DNA of 64,000 nt from Posidonia oceanica. Lineage: Eukaryota > Streptophyta > Magnoliopsida > Alismatales > Posidoniaceae. Below are positions 13,131-23,022 of this stretch, in pieces. The stretch lies in the NCBI GenBank assembly GCA_037176725.1, contig JAZBRS010000050.1:19176001-19240000 (forward strand), written 5' to 3'. Each line of letters begins with the position of its first letter. Position 1 is the first letter of the stretch. Under the pieces are notes generated by a model. The model was not told the origin of the DNA. It saw only the letters and a list, made by a program, of their open reading frames with translations, and searched no databases. Both the position numbers and the translations under genes were made by a program.

Positions 13131-13350
13131 TGTAGACACCCCATTCTGACAGCCTGGAAGTTGGTTGTTTCTTTCGTAGGCTCGTATGGACTCTGGAATG
13201 GCATTCCTTTTTCCTAACCCATTTTCTAGCCCAAAACCAAGCCCAAAACCCTATCCAAACCTCCAAGCCCTAACCCAAGCTTTTTTTACACCTTTTAAAC
13301 CTTTCTAAGCCCAAGCCCAAGCTCATTTGCAGCCTTTGCCAACTGAGTGT

Positions 13351-13424
13351 GTTGGACGTTGGAATAGGCAGCGTCCAACGTTGGACGCGTCCAAAGTTGG
13401 ACGCCCTCTGCTCCGGCGTCCAAC
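13351..13424. repeat. Hairpin module 1 (29+16+29 nt)
   Basis: Two 29-nt units GTTGGACGY-N11-GCGTCCAAC, with a further 16-nt partial unit between them. Each unit can fold as a 9-bp stem with an 11-nt loop. Confidence 0.85.
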
Positions 13425-14122
13425 GACTCGGTTGCAGCAGCGGCTGCTCTGCCCCCTTCGACTCACTGCCCGTCTACTCCACCGCCTCCCCGTACTTACT
13501 ACTCGTCCCTTCTTCCACTCCACGCCATCCACTACCTTCCAATACCAAGTTACTACCCATCTTCTCCCCATCAGCACCAAAACCGCTCTCTAAGCCCTCA
13601 CTGCCAGTAGCTGACTTCTGCCGCCCGCACCTGCCACTGCCTCGACCTCGCCGGCCCTCTAACAGCACCCATGCCCTCTCCTGACAATCCTCATGGGTTC
13701 CCCACACTCACCAGCACCTGCCACCACCTACAATTGCCAGAAGTCGGCCTGCAACACCTCTGCCAGCACTTGAACCCATGCCATTTTGCAACAAAACTGC
13801 AAGTTCCAGCCATTCCACCACTCACCACACGGAGCCAAGAAGAAATTCGCCACCTCCAGAGCATAGAGTGCACTCCCCTCTCCATCCTCGACCTGTTGCC
13901 AACCTCTCCGGTGCCTCTAGCAGCTCGTGCGACCTCGTCGGAGTAGCTCCTGTCAACGCATCAGCAACGCCGGCAAGCGAGGTGGAACTGCCGTTCTAGG
14001 CCGTCAAACGGTAAGTTCTCTAGCCCCATAGGTCATGCATGTCTGATGGTATGTTCCCATGCATTTTTACTTTTTTTTGAATCCTTTTGGCCGCGATTCG
14101 TGGCTAGAAGAGAGTTCAGTGT

Positions 14123-14179
14123 GTTGGATGCACCAGCTGGTGCGTCCAACAATGGACGCGGCACAGGCCGACGTCCAAC
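14123..14179. repeat. Hairpin module 2 (28+29 nt)
   Basis: Two adjacent inverted units of the TTGGACGC type. The first has a 10-nt loop, and the second has lost part of its 5' arm (AATGGACGC). Confidence 0.8.
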
Positions 14180-14360
14180 ACCTTGTCTGGCCTTGCTCTT
14201 GTTCTGTTGCTCTTCATGCTTTGTTATTGTTGGTTCTTTTGCGAATCCATGCTGCATGCTTCCTTAAATGTCCTCTGATACTATGCCATGCTTATTTGCT
14301 TGTTCCATGCTTGCTTGAACCATCTTTGCATGCTCTAATGTCATCCTGTCATCTGCCTGC

Positions 14361-14418
14361 GTTGGACGACTGGGTGAGCCGCATCCAACGTTGGACGCTG
14401 GTTCATCTAGCGTCCAAC
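14361..14418. repeat. Hairpin module 3 (29+29 nt)
   Basis: GTTGGACGA-N11-GCATCCAAC, then GTTGGACGC-N11-GCGTCCAAC; exactly 58 bp. Confidence 0.85.
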
Positions 14419-14741
14419 ACCCCTGTTAGCTATAACTTGCTGCCATGCTTACATTATGCCTATTTTTGATGCTATTTCGTGATCCATGCTTGCTTAGAGA
14501 TGCCTGGCCCCTATGGCAACCATGCTTAGGTTTGCTAGGTCTTTTCAAGTCGCATGCCTTTCTTTTGCAAGTTTATCTCTTTATTTCCATGCTTGCCCTC
14601 TTTCCATTTTGCTTTTCTTGGATTAAATGCTTGCTGTGGATGTTTATTTTGCTCTGGTATGCCTTAGTATGTTTGCATGCATATAGGTGGGGTTAGAGCT
14701 GAACTCCCCCTTTAGTACAGGTGGGTCTGCATGCTTTGCTC

Positions 14742-14799
14742 GTTGGACGCCAGAGCCTTCAGCTTCCAACGTTGGACGCTGCTGGCTCCAGCGTCTAAC
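14742..14799. repeat. Hairpin module 4 (29+29 nt)
   Basis: GTTGGACGC-N11-GCTTCCAAC, then GTTGGACGC-N11-GCGTCTAAC; exactly 58 bp. The loop sequences differ from those of the other modules. Confidence 0.85.
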
Positions 14800-14970
14800 G
14801 TCCTAGCCCCTCATTTTGTTGTTTAAGGCTTGTATAATGCCCTGATTTGTTTTGCTTACACGCCTCCTGTGTTTCCATGCATGTTTAGCTTCCTTTGCAA
14901 CTGTCCTCCAGCCTTCATTAAATTATTCGCTACTTTATGCAAGCTTTTTGTGTGTTGTGCCTCCCAAGGC

Positions 14971-15028
14971 GTTGTACGCTGCTGGTGCAGGCGTCCAACA
15001 TTGGACGCCGGCCTAGCTCACGTCCAAC
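14971..15028. repeat. Hairpin module 5 (29+29 nt)
   Basis: GTTGTACGC-N11-GCGTCCAAC, then ATTGGACGC-N11-ACGTCCAAC; exactly 58 bp. Confidence 0.85.
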
Positions 15029-15198
15029 GTCCTGATTGCGCCTCTGGCCTGGCACATGCTACAGGTAAGGTCTGATTGGTTTCTTATGCTTCCCTTGTTT
15101 GCATGTCTGCCCTCTGCTCACCCCTAGTAGCCCAAATGCATGATCCCTATTCTTATCTATCATTTGTATGCTTTTTTTCTTTGTTTCCCTCTGCCTGT

Positions 15199-15256
15199 GT
15201 TAGACGCCTGTCACTCTGGTGTCTAACGTTGGACGCCATGCCCAGCGGCGTCCAAC
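15199..15256. repeat. Hairpin module 6 (29+29 nt)
   Basis: GTTAGACGC-N11-GTGTCTAAC, then GTTGGACGC-N11-GCGTCCAAC; exactly 58 bp. In the first unit TTAGAC is matched by GTCTAA, a paired change that keeps the stem. Confidence 0.87.
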
Positions 15257-15438
15257 AGCCTGCTTGCTTTGATCCTTGATCCAAGCTTGCCCCTTGCTCT
15301 GATTCCTCTTCTAATCCCCTGTTAGGTTAGTCTTGCATGTCATGCACCCATTTAGCTGTGTTTTTGCATCTGTACTGCATCCATATAGCTAGAAAGCATG
15401 GTTTTCTAAAAATTGCATGCTGTTTGCCTCCAGCAGGT

Positions 15439-15496
15439 GTTGGACGCCAGCAATGGTAGCGTCCAACATTGGACGCCGCTGTTGCCAGTGTCCAAT
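15439..15496. repeat. Hairpin module 7 (29+29 nt)
   Basis: GTTGGACGC-N11-GCGTCCAAC, then ATTGGACGC-N11-GTGTCCAAT; exactly 58 bp. The outer A and T of the second unit are a paired change. Confidence 0.87.
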
Positions 15497-16404
15497 GCTT
15501 GCAGTTGGCTTGACTTAGTTTTAAAACGCCGATTCTGCTTCGTTCACCATTTTCTACGTTTTATTGCTTCTAATGCTTGCTGCAACCCCTATGCATGCTG
15601 CCTAACCCTTGTTTTGGTTTTATGCCTTGCTTTCGCCTCGTTTTCTGCTCATTTGCCTCGTTTTCCGCATATTGCATCATTTTCCACTCGTCTGCCTCGT
15701 TTTCTGTGCCTTGCATTGTTTTCCGCATTTCGTACCATTTTTCGCACCTGTTTTGCTTTATCGCTTGCATGCTATTTGCATTGCTTGGCTTTCCCCGCAG
15801 TTTTGCTTTATCGCTTGCATCTGCATTTAGGGCTCTGATGCTTACTACCTAGGAGTTCTCACGAACCAGGGTCCGCCCAGTTCGGAACACTAGCAGTGTT
15901 GCTGAGCACATAGATAGCACGTTTATTTCCCATGCATAGCAGGTAGGCATGCATGGCATTTAGGCATTAGGCTAGCATTTCCCTGCATTAATGTGAGATT
16001 GCCTAAGAAAGACCGACTCTCGGACGTATCGGGGGTGCCTAACACCTTCCCCGTGCGTAACAAGAGTCCTTGCCATTTCTCTTGGCTCGCATCGACCTTT
16101 CCTTTATCCTAGGCATGAGTCATAGCATAGCATATCTTAGCTTAGCGTTGCATCCCTCTGCTCCTTCTTTGCATCCAGTTCTGTATGTCTTTTCATGCTT
16201 TACCCCCGATTTTCCCTGTCTTCCAATTCAATAGACCTGGTGGAGACTCCGATTTTGTCTTATCATTTCTTTTCTTTTCTTTTGCTAGTGTTTCCGAGTC
16301 GAGTTTCTTCCCTCGGATCCCGCCGCATATAGTGAGCCTATTTTGATCGGTGCCCGCAAACTTTGGTATCGTGCATGGACGATCAGAATTCAGGATTACT
16401 ACAG

Positions 16405-16422
16405 TGGCAACTCCGCTGGGGA
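16405..16422 (+). promoter_or_regulatory. Primer binding site of element A (tRNA-Arg)
   Basis: TGGCAACTCCGCTGGGGA starts two bases after the LTR end. It matches the complement of the tRNA-Arg 3' end with one mismatch (A for G at the fifth base), probably decay. Only one copy is present, unlike in C. Confidence 0.88.
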
Positions 16423-17578
16423 GCAGTACTCCGGCTTTCGCCTTGGCCTTCTCACCTCTTGCTTCTGTGTTTTGCTTGCCTTTTGCTTTCTCTTGCCTTA
16501 CCTATTTACCTGCTTGCTTGTTTATTTACCTGCTTTTATGCCATGATTGCTTGCACTGCTTTATTTACCTGCGTCACATGTCTAAATACCTGCTTGGCAC
16601 ACCATGCATGCCTTTTGAGTGATGAATGCTTCCTTTTACACCAATGCAATGCCACTGTACCTGCACATGCTATGCATACCTGCTTTTTGCTATGATAAGT
16701 GTTTTTCCTTTCACTATCATGCTCACACACACGTACACATGCCATGCCCATGCCTTTTGCAATGATGTGTGTTGTCTGCTTGCCATGATTGGGTGATTTT
16801 CTTCCCCTTTTGCATTAAGCCTAAGGACAATTAGAGACTGATTGCTTCCCCCAAGGCTAACTAAAAACAGCAAGTAAAAAGAACCTCTAGGAGCAACTAG
16901 AGATTGCAAACACACCTGCACCCCTTGAGTTAATAAAATACGCAAGATAAAACGCGAAGCATTTGCATAAAGCATCATATAAGGCATGCATTCTTCTCAT
17001 TTGAGTCCACCTAGAGTCTGAGAAGGATGGTCCCGGTCTCTTGCCCCCAACGCTTTGGCGTGGTGTAAGTAGATCGGTCTGTCCCCCCTTGTCAGGGGGT
17101 CGCGTCGGTGTTAGTAGAGAGTACCACCCATGCTTCTAGCAAGGTCAAGGCCACCTACGCATCACTACGTCACCACCTGAGCTTTGGGCCGGGTTTAAGA
17201 CGTGGGACCTGCTTTTTTCTAGCCTGAGTCGGCGACCCGCACACCCATGAGCGTCCGAAGTAGATTGCCTACTAGGACACCCTAGATTGGTGTGGGAGAG
17301 CATGCTAGAAAGCATATATCTGCATTCATATCATACATCAAAACATTTGCTTTTTACTTTCGGGATCCCTTGCTATTTGTTTGCCTTTTGCGCAGAGGCC
17401 AGTCAGCGAGTTCCTTAGCTGGAGCTTGAGTGTCTTCTCTTACTGACGCCCCTGCTGTGACCCCTGCTTTTGATCATCCCCCTTTCCGAGCTACTTCGCT
17501 TTAGCAAACATAGCTCCTCCTAGGATTCGCCCTCTTGCCCCCTCTCGCAACCCTATGATCACCCATTTTCGATCAGCG
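16423..17578 (+). other. Untranslated leader of element A
   Basis: There is no conserved reading frame. The part at about 16984-17300, from the GAGTCCACC / GAAGGATGGTCCC motifs onward, is clearly related to 47260-47580 in C although the LTRs of the two elements differ. It ends with a pyrimidine-rich acceptor-like TTGCCTTTTGCGCAG at 17381-17395, about 180 bases before the gag start. Confidence 0.7.
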
Positions 17579-20178
17579 ATGGCCCAATTTGCTAGTGACT
17601 CTCAGGTCCCTGTTGCCCCAGAGGTGGCCCCTCTTTCGGTCCTTTCAGCTCCCACACTAACTCCCTCTGTGCCAACGTCTCCTTCTCTGGTACAGCTACC
17701 TCCCTCTTATTCTGTAGGGCAGTGGCAGGCTCCGCCAGACCCGGTTGCCGGGACTGTCTTGGTAACCGCCACCCGCACTCTGGAGACACCGTTGACTCCT
17801 CCTCTCCAGGGTAATGTCACTTTTGACACTCACCCTACTATGGCGAATTACGCCTTAGGACCTCCGCCCCTTGGACAATCTGCGTCCCAACTGCTTGATT
17901 CTGGTCCCTCGCCAATCCTGTAACTCAACATACCTACTGACGGGTCTCCTGAGATGCAGTATCAGCAGCTGATGGAGACCACCCAGAGACTGCAGGGCAT
18001 GGCTCTATCTCTTCACCCCTCATTCACTCCTACTGCTCCCGAGGCTCCGCTGCGACCTGCTCTCGCGTCGCAGCCATTCCCCTTTGCTGCCCCGCCCAGA
18101 CCATCGCCTCAGCTACTCACTGCTCAGGCGATGGGGGCCCAGCTTCCACCTCCTGCATATGCACAACACCCAGCACAGCATCCTCCTCTGGCACCTGGTG
18201 GTCAGTCCTTGGGACTGGTCAGAGCGCAGTATTCCTCTGGCCCGTAGCCCAGCACCGTGCCGGTGCAGCAGCTGACGCTCCAGCACTCTGCATCACCTAT
18301 TACTCAGCATGCTAGTTATTCTTACCCCCTGCATCCGCAATACCCCACCCCAACATACATGCCAGCACACACAACACACCCGTACGGATACGCCGCCCAT
18401 CCCGTCGCTCCACCAGGCGATGTGATGGTTGACCCAGAGGAGCACCTTGGTGCATCTTATGTGGCGTATGTGGCCCCTGCCCCTACTGTACCACCTCCTT
18501 TGGCAGCAGCTCCAGAATCCAACGACGACAGGTTCGCCGTTCTGGAGAAAGCACTTCGACAAATGCAGGGTACAGACCACCAGTCTTACCAGTTCCGAGA
18601 CCTCTGTTACTTCGCAGAGGCGGTACTCCCCCCGAAGTTCTGCATCCCAGTATTTGAAAAATACAATGGTAGAGGCTACCCAATAGCACATCTGAAGGCA
18701 TACTGCAGAGATCTCGCTCAGCTCCAGGCTGATGAGAGGATGCTAATCCGCTTGTTCCAGAAAAGTCTAAGTGGCCCTACGCTCAAGTGGTTCACCTCAC
18801 TTGATATGGCCAGCATCAAGACGTGGAACGACCTCAGCCAGGCGTTCCTAGGACAATATTCCTTCAACCTGGACCTGGTCCCTAAGCATGCGGACCTGGT
18901 CGCATTAAAGCAAAACCCCGGCGAGCCGTTCGGGGAGTATGTCGGCCGCTGGCGTGCACTCGCTTCGCAGGTTCGAGATGGACCCTCTGATAAGGAGTCC
19001 CTCGAGATTGTGATCGGGGGCGCGCAGCCTGCTGTCGGGGCTCTGCTCAGCATTCAACCTGTCACAACCTTCACCGCACTGATTCGGGCTGGCACCCGCG
19101 TGGAGAGTTCGCTACGGAGTCGCAACTTCCCAGCACTCTCTGCGTTTGCCAAGCAGGCCACCACCAGCAGCAACAGCAACTACACCAACAGCAATACCAG
19201 CAGCAACAGCAGTGGCACCACCAGCAGCTGGCCCAAGAAGAAGGACTCACCGAAACCTGCTGTTGCCTACGTCGACCCTGTGCCCGTGCCTGTTCAGCTG
19301 GTGGTTCAGCCTCCCCCGCATCAAGTAGTATATGCACCAGCACCTAGGGCACCTCCCATAGCACAAATCACTATCACCGCCCAACCGGTGTATCCTGCCG
19401 CATCGGTCCGGCAAGCGCAGCCCCAAGGGCAAAGGCGACCACGGCGTCAATTCACCCTACTGGTGGAGCCGCTGAGCGCCGTCCTCCCCAAGGTTGCGAC
19501 ATTCTAAGGTTTTCCTAGGCGCGCCCGTTGCCAAACCCACTTCCGCATTGGCATAAGGCGCACCTTTTTTGCGACTTTCATCGAGCCGTAGGGCACTCGA
19601 CGAACAGTTGCCTCACTTTACGGGACGCCATCCAGAATCTGATCAAGTCGGGAACGATTTCGATCCACACGCACGAGGCACCTTTATCTATTCCTTCATC
19701 AGCATCAGCCCCTGCACAAGTATTAGCATCCCCCCATCCTAGCATTGTCCACCAGCCCCTCTCGGAGCATCCCAATCCGGAAGGCGCGGGGACCTCGGGA
19801 ATCTATTCTCTATCCCCCTCCAGGCCTGCTACGTCTGTGGTAGACCCCTCTGAGCTCATTCATGATGTCTCAGAGCCCTTTCCTCTAGCTCTGTATCGTG
19901 CGGCCATTACCGGCTCCGAGTCGGGAGTCCATATGATCCGACCGCGTGCCAGGCAGGGGCGTTCCGTCGCTCGCCCTACCATGCATCCTCAGGCCCCTGC
20001 CCCTGTACACCTTCAAGCCAGACTGCAGGCCCAAACCCCAGCCTCCTATTTAGGTAGGCCCCTAGTCAGCCTGTTAGCTAGGTCTCAGCCAGGGCCTCCA
20101 GCAACCTACTGGCACCAGCATCCTCCGCCCTATTACCCAGCCAACCCTTCGGTAGCCCCTCTTGTGCTCGCAGCATAG
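17579..20178 (+). pseudogene. gag: gag polyprotein of element A, decayed
   Basis: Gag would form the virus-like particle that packages the element RNA. The start is taken at ATGGCCCAATTTG because C starts with the matching ATGGCCCAGTCTG. The frame runs through stops at 17921 (TAA) and 18245 (TAG), then is open over 18257-19507. That stretch holds the retrotransposon gag core (FQKSLSGPTLKWFTSLD, then WNDLSQAFLGQY and FGEYVGRWRALASQV). A frameshift lies between about 19500 and 19528. The second frame holds the C-X2-H-X4-H-X4-C knuckle (CDFHRAVGHSTNSC, near 19567-19610) and the following TLRDAIQNLI, and ends at TAG 20176. Several of the stops are one C-to-T change from Q codons. It aligns along most of its length with the intact gag of C. 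Confidence 0.88.
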
Positions 20179-20262
20179 GCCCCAGTAGTTATTAATTTAA
20201 CATGGGACCCCCATCGCGTGCCCTACAACTATGTCATGGAAACGTGCATGGAAGTCACATGA

Positions 20263-21522
20263 TCAGGAAGGGTATACCAGCCCGCAGCACCGGTGGTAAG
20301 GCCCAGCCGTCCAGCACCTGCTGCACCTCCACCAGCAAGCCAGCCAGCAGCACCCCTACCTATTAGCCAGCCAGCAGCACCCCTACCTGTTAGCCAGCTT
20401 GTAGCACGCCCAGCATCAAGCCAACCCCCTACACCTGGCCCGGTAGAGCCAACTCCCAAAGCACCCCCTCCTATTGCTAGAAAGCTGCACCACAAAATTG
20501 ACATCACTTCCCAGCTTAGGAGGGTTAAAGCCGATATTTCCATTTGGGACCTTATACACTCCTCTTCCGAACACCGTGAGGCTTTTCTCCGAGTGTTCCA
20601 AGCTGCCCATGTGTCCCAAGCCATAGAACCTGCGGCCCTGGAAAGCATGGTTGGCGTTATCGCGGAGCCTTAGATCATCTCTTTCACAAGCGATGAGCTG
20701 CCTCCGGTGGGGATTAATTATAACCAACCCTTGTTTGTCACGGTGCAATACAAAAACTTTCGCATTCCCCTATCGTTGGTTGATAACGGGTCAAGCCTTA
20801 ATGTCTGTCCGTTGCGCAGTGCAACTAGGCTCGGATTCAAAGCCGAGGATATCACTCCGATGATAAAGGGAATGACAACTTTTGATAATACGCACCATGA
20901 CGCTCTAGGGATTCTAATTATTCCTCTGATCATCAGCCCGGTCACCTTCGATGTGGAGTTCTACATTGTTGACTTGGAACCTAACTTTAACATCCTGCTT
21001 GGGCGCCCTTGGCTGCACAAGCATCAGGTCATCCCCTCGACCCTCCACCGCATGATCAAGTTTTGCCATGGTGACGATGTTATCGTTGTAATGGTGGAAA
21101 ACTTCGAGAAGGAGCGGATCGAGGCGGTTGCACCCATCTCTTCGCAGACTATCCCTTTTGACCCTGAGCTTTCAGCTGCTTTGTATCGAGTTAATCGGTG
21201 TGAGCCAATTAGCTTTGTACCTGATCTTGAACGTGTCAACTCCTTGGCTGTTCACAGCAACCCCTTCCGGATGGTCGAAAATGTCCGTCACAGATGGGGC
21301 TATATCAAGGGAACACCGCTCAGGCGATATGGCCAGGGAATCGCTGAGCCAATCAGAGCAGCAGAGCGAAGAGATTCTGAAGGCCTCGGATATGATTTAC
21401 AGTCCAGCAAAGACAAATGTATGCAGCTCAAGGATCAGAGGATGGCTATCCCGCAAGACCTCACTAACTTCACCAGTGCAGGTATCCTAGAATCAAACAG
21501 CAGTAAAGCCCCAGCGCAATAA
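20263..21522 (+). pseudogene. Aspartic protease region of element A, decayed
   Basis: The retroviral-type protease would cut the polyprotein. It continues the frame of the gag 3' part. A proline/alanine-rich run with PVSQ/PISQ repeats (20293-20480) is followed by ISIWDLIHSSSEHREAF (the ISLYDLL-like motif of Tat elements), then TAG at 20671. The protease core is at 20707-21100: the active-site motif LVDNGSSLNVCPL and the later ILLGRPWLH, both typical of the clade. An upstream TGA lies at 20260, and the frame ends at TAA 21520. The active-site aspartate is kept, but the stops mean it is no longer expressed as part of a polyprotein. Confidence 0.85.
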
Positions 21523-23022
21523 GCATCATGCCTAAGCTCTCAGCTGCTAGAGGAAGAATGGGTCTGCATCGAGGACTACTACTCAGATGAGGAGGAGTCT
21601 GGTATAGTTGAGGCAGCCCCAACCAGCAGCAAGGATCAGCTCAGCGTGACTGCGTCCCGGTCAGTTTGCTTGGCACTCACTAATGAAGCAGCAGAATTGG
21701 CAAACCCTGGGGCGGGGCTGACGATTTCCCCTCTTCCTGCAGCCGATAGTCGCAGCTGCAGCACCAGAGTCAGAAGCACGTCCTCCGGTGTTATCCAGCA
21801 ATCAGCCTATGGCCGTAGCCCCACCAACATGGAAATCACCTTCTTCGGCGGCACAGTCAGTCGGATCAGGTGACAACGCGACTCAGCCCGCATTATCGAT
21901 AGCGCCACAAGCAAGCCAGGCGACTCTGTCAGGCACACCGTTGTCAGCCTCAGCAGATCTTGCTATGCAGAAGATTCTCGCTGCTGCTACCGGGAGACCA
22001 CCACTGTCATCCACGGGCACCGACGCTTCATCCCCAAGCACGGCGGCCTAGCCATTGGCCCCTCAGAAGAGCAATTGTGCCTCCCTGCCGGCAGTAGTAG
22101 TGATCCTGGCAGCATACCCAGCAGCTGCAAAGCAGATGCCCCAAGCAGCAGAAAGCCCAGCAGTCGAGCTAGGGCCGGCCACAAGCCCAGCAGTCGCTTA
22201 TTACGTCGACTCACCCTCAGATGAGGAGGCAGGAGCGGCTATAGATGCTCAGATTGATTTCTCTATGGGAGACTTGGAGCAGTTATTCCAGGAGCAGCTC
22301 GCGTCGCTGGCGCAGGACTTGGCAGAGCATGAGACTGCACAGAAGAAGGGGAAGGCCGTGGTCACAGATCCCTCTATCATGGTTCTAGAGGAGGATCTAG
22401 CGCTCGAGGCACCCGTTAGACCAGATGAGCTGATCACCCTACAGCCTGGGAGTGGGTCTCGATGGTTTGTGCAGCGCATGCCACACTTAGGCAATGCAGC
22501 AAGCGGTAGTACCGTGATCAGCCGCCAGCTTGATATATCCTTGGCAAGCACGCCAGAACATGCAGAGGAAGCAACTGCACAGCAGATACCAGCAGCATCA
22601 GCACCACAAACAGCACTAGTGGCACAGCAAGTAGTAGCAGTACAACTTGCACCAGTAGCAGAGCAACATGCAGTACGACATGCACCAGTAGCAGAGCAAC
22701 ATGCACCAGTGGCAGAGCAACATGCAGTACAACATGCACCCGTAGTAGAGCAACATGCACAAGCAGTAGTAGTACAACATGCACTAGTAGTAGTACAACA
22801 TGCACCAACGGCAGTACAACATGCATCGGCAGTGGCATAACATGCACAAGCAGCAGCGCAGCAGGCACCAGCTGTACAGTAGCAAGCAGTAGCACAGTTA
22901 GCTTCAGCAGAGCCAGCAGTAGAATCAGCAGAACCAGTAGCAGTGTCAAAGCAGGCAGAGCCAACTGAGGAGCTTGCCAGGACGGAGGTTGCGCGTCAAG
23001 GGTATAAAAACACTCGGGTGAG
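21523..23022 (+). pseudogene. Protease-RT linker of element A, truncated by B
   Basis: Acidic (EDYYSDEEESG) then A/Q/P-rich low-complexity sequence. It stays in the protease frame to about 21780 and continues in another frame from 21788 to 22840, with TAG at 22049. From 22640 to 22850 it consists of short repeats encoding VAEQHAPV/VQHA units. No catalytic domain is visible. It stops at 23022, where the LTR of B starts; its last five bases GTGAG are the presumed target duplication of B. The reverse transcriptase part of A should lie beyond the right edge. Confidence 0.7.

Larger units (their letters stand above)
13131..16403 (+). mobile_element. 5' LTR of element A (3273 bp)
   Basis: It runs from TGTAGACACCCC to AGGATTACTACA and is followed after one base by a primer binding site, which makes it a 5' LTR. 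Only the terminal ~570 bp (from about 15836) aligns clearly with the long LTRs: the TTCGGAACAC block, the GGGGGTGCCTAACACC core and a PBS-like TGGAGACTCCG at 16241. The middle is distinctive: seven modules built from 29-nt hairpins around TTGGACGC, spread over 13351-15496. A donor-like CG|GTAAGT lies at 14011. A short degenerate minisatellite is at about 15640-15750. Confidence 0.88.
13131..23022 (+). mobile_element. Element A: Tat-clade retrotransposon, 5' half only
   Basis: In order: LTR (13131-16403), tRNA-Arg primer binding site, leader, decayed gag, decayed protease, low-complexity linker. It then stops at 23022 where the LTR of B begins, so reverse transcriptase, integrase and the 3' LTR are not in view. 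Left flank GACAT (13126-13130) is its presumed target duplication. Coding regions carry many stops and at least two frameshifts, so this copy is inactive. Its gag and leader resemble those of C, while its LTR is shorter and resembles the others only in the last ~570 bp. Confidence 0.88.

Noticed and set aside
22055..22840. A 261-codon frame as a separate gene
   Set aside because: It is the low-complexity protease-RT linker of A, continuing an interrupted polyprotein frame.
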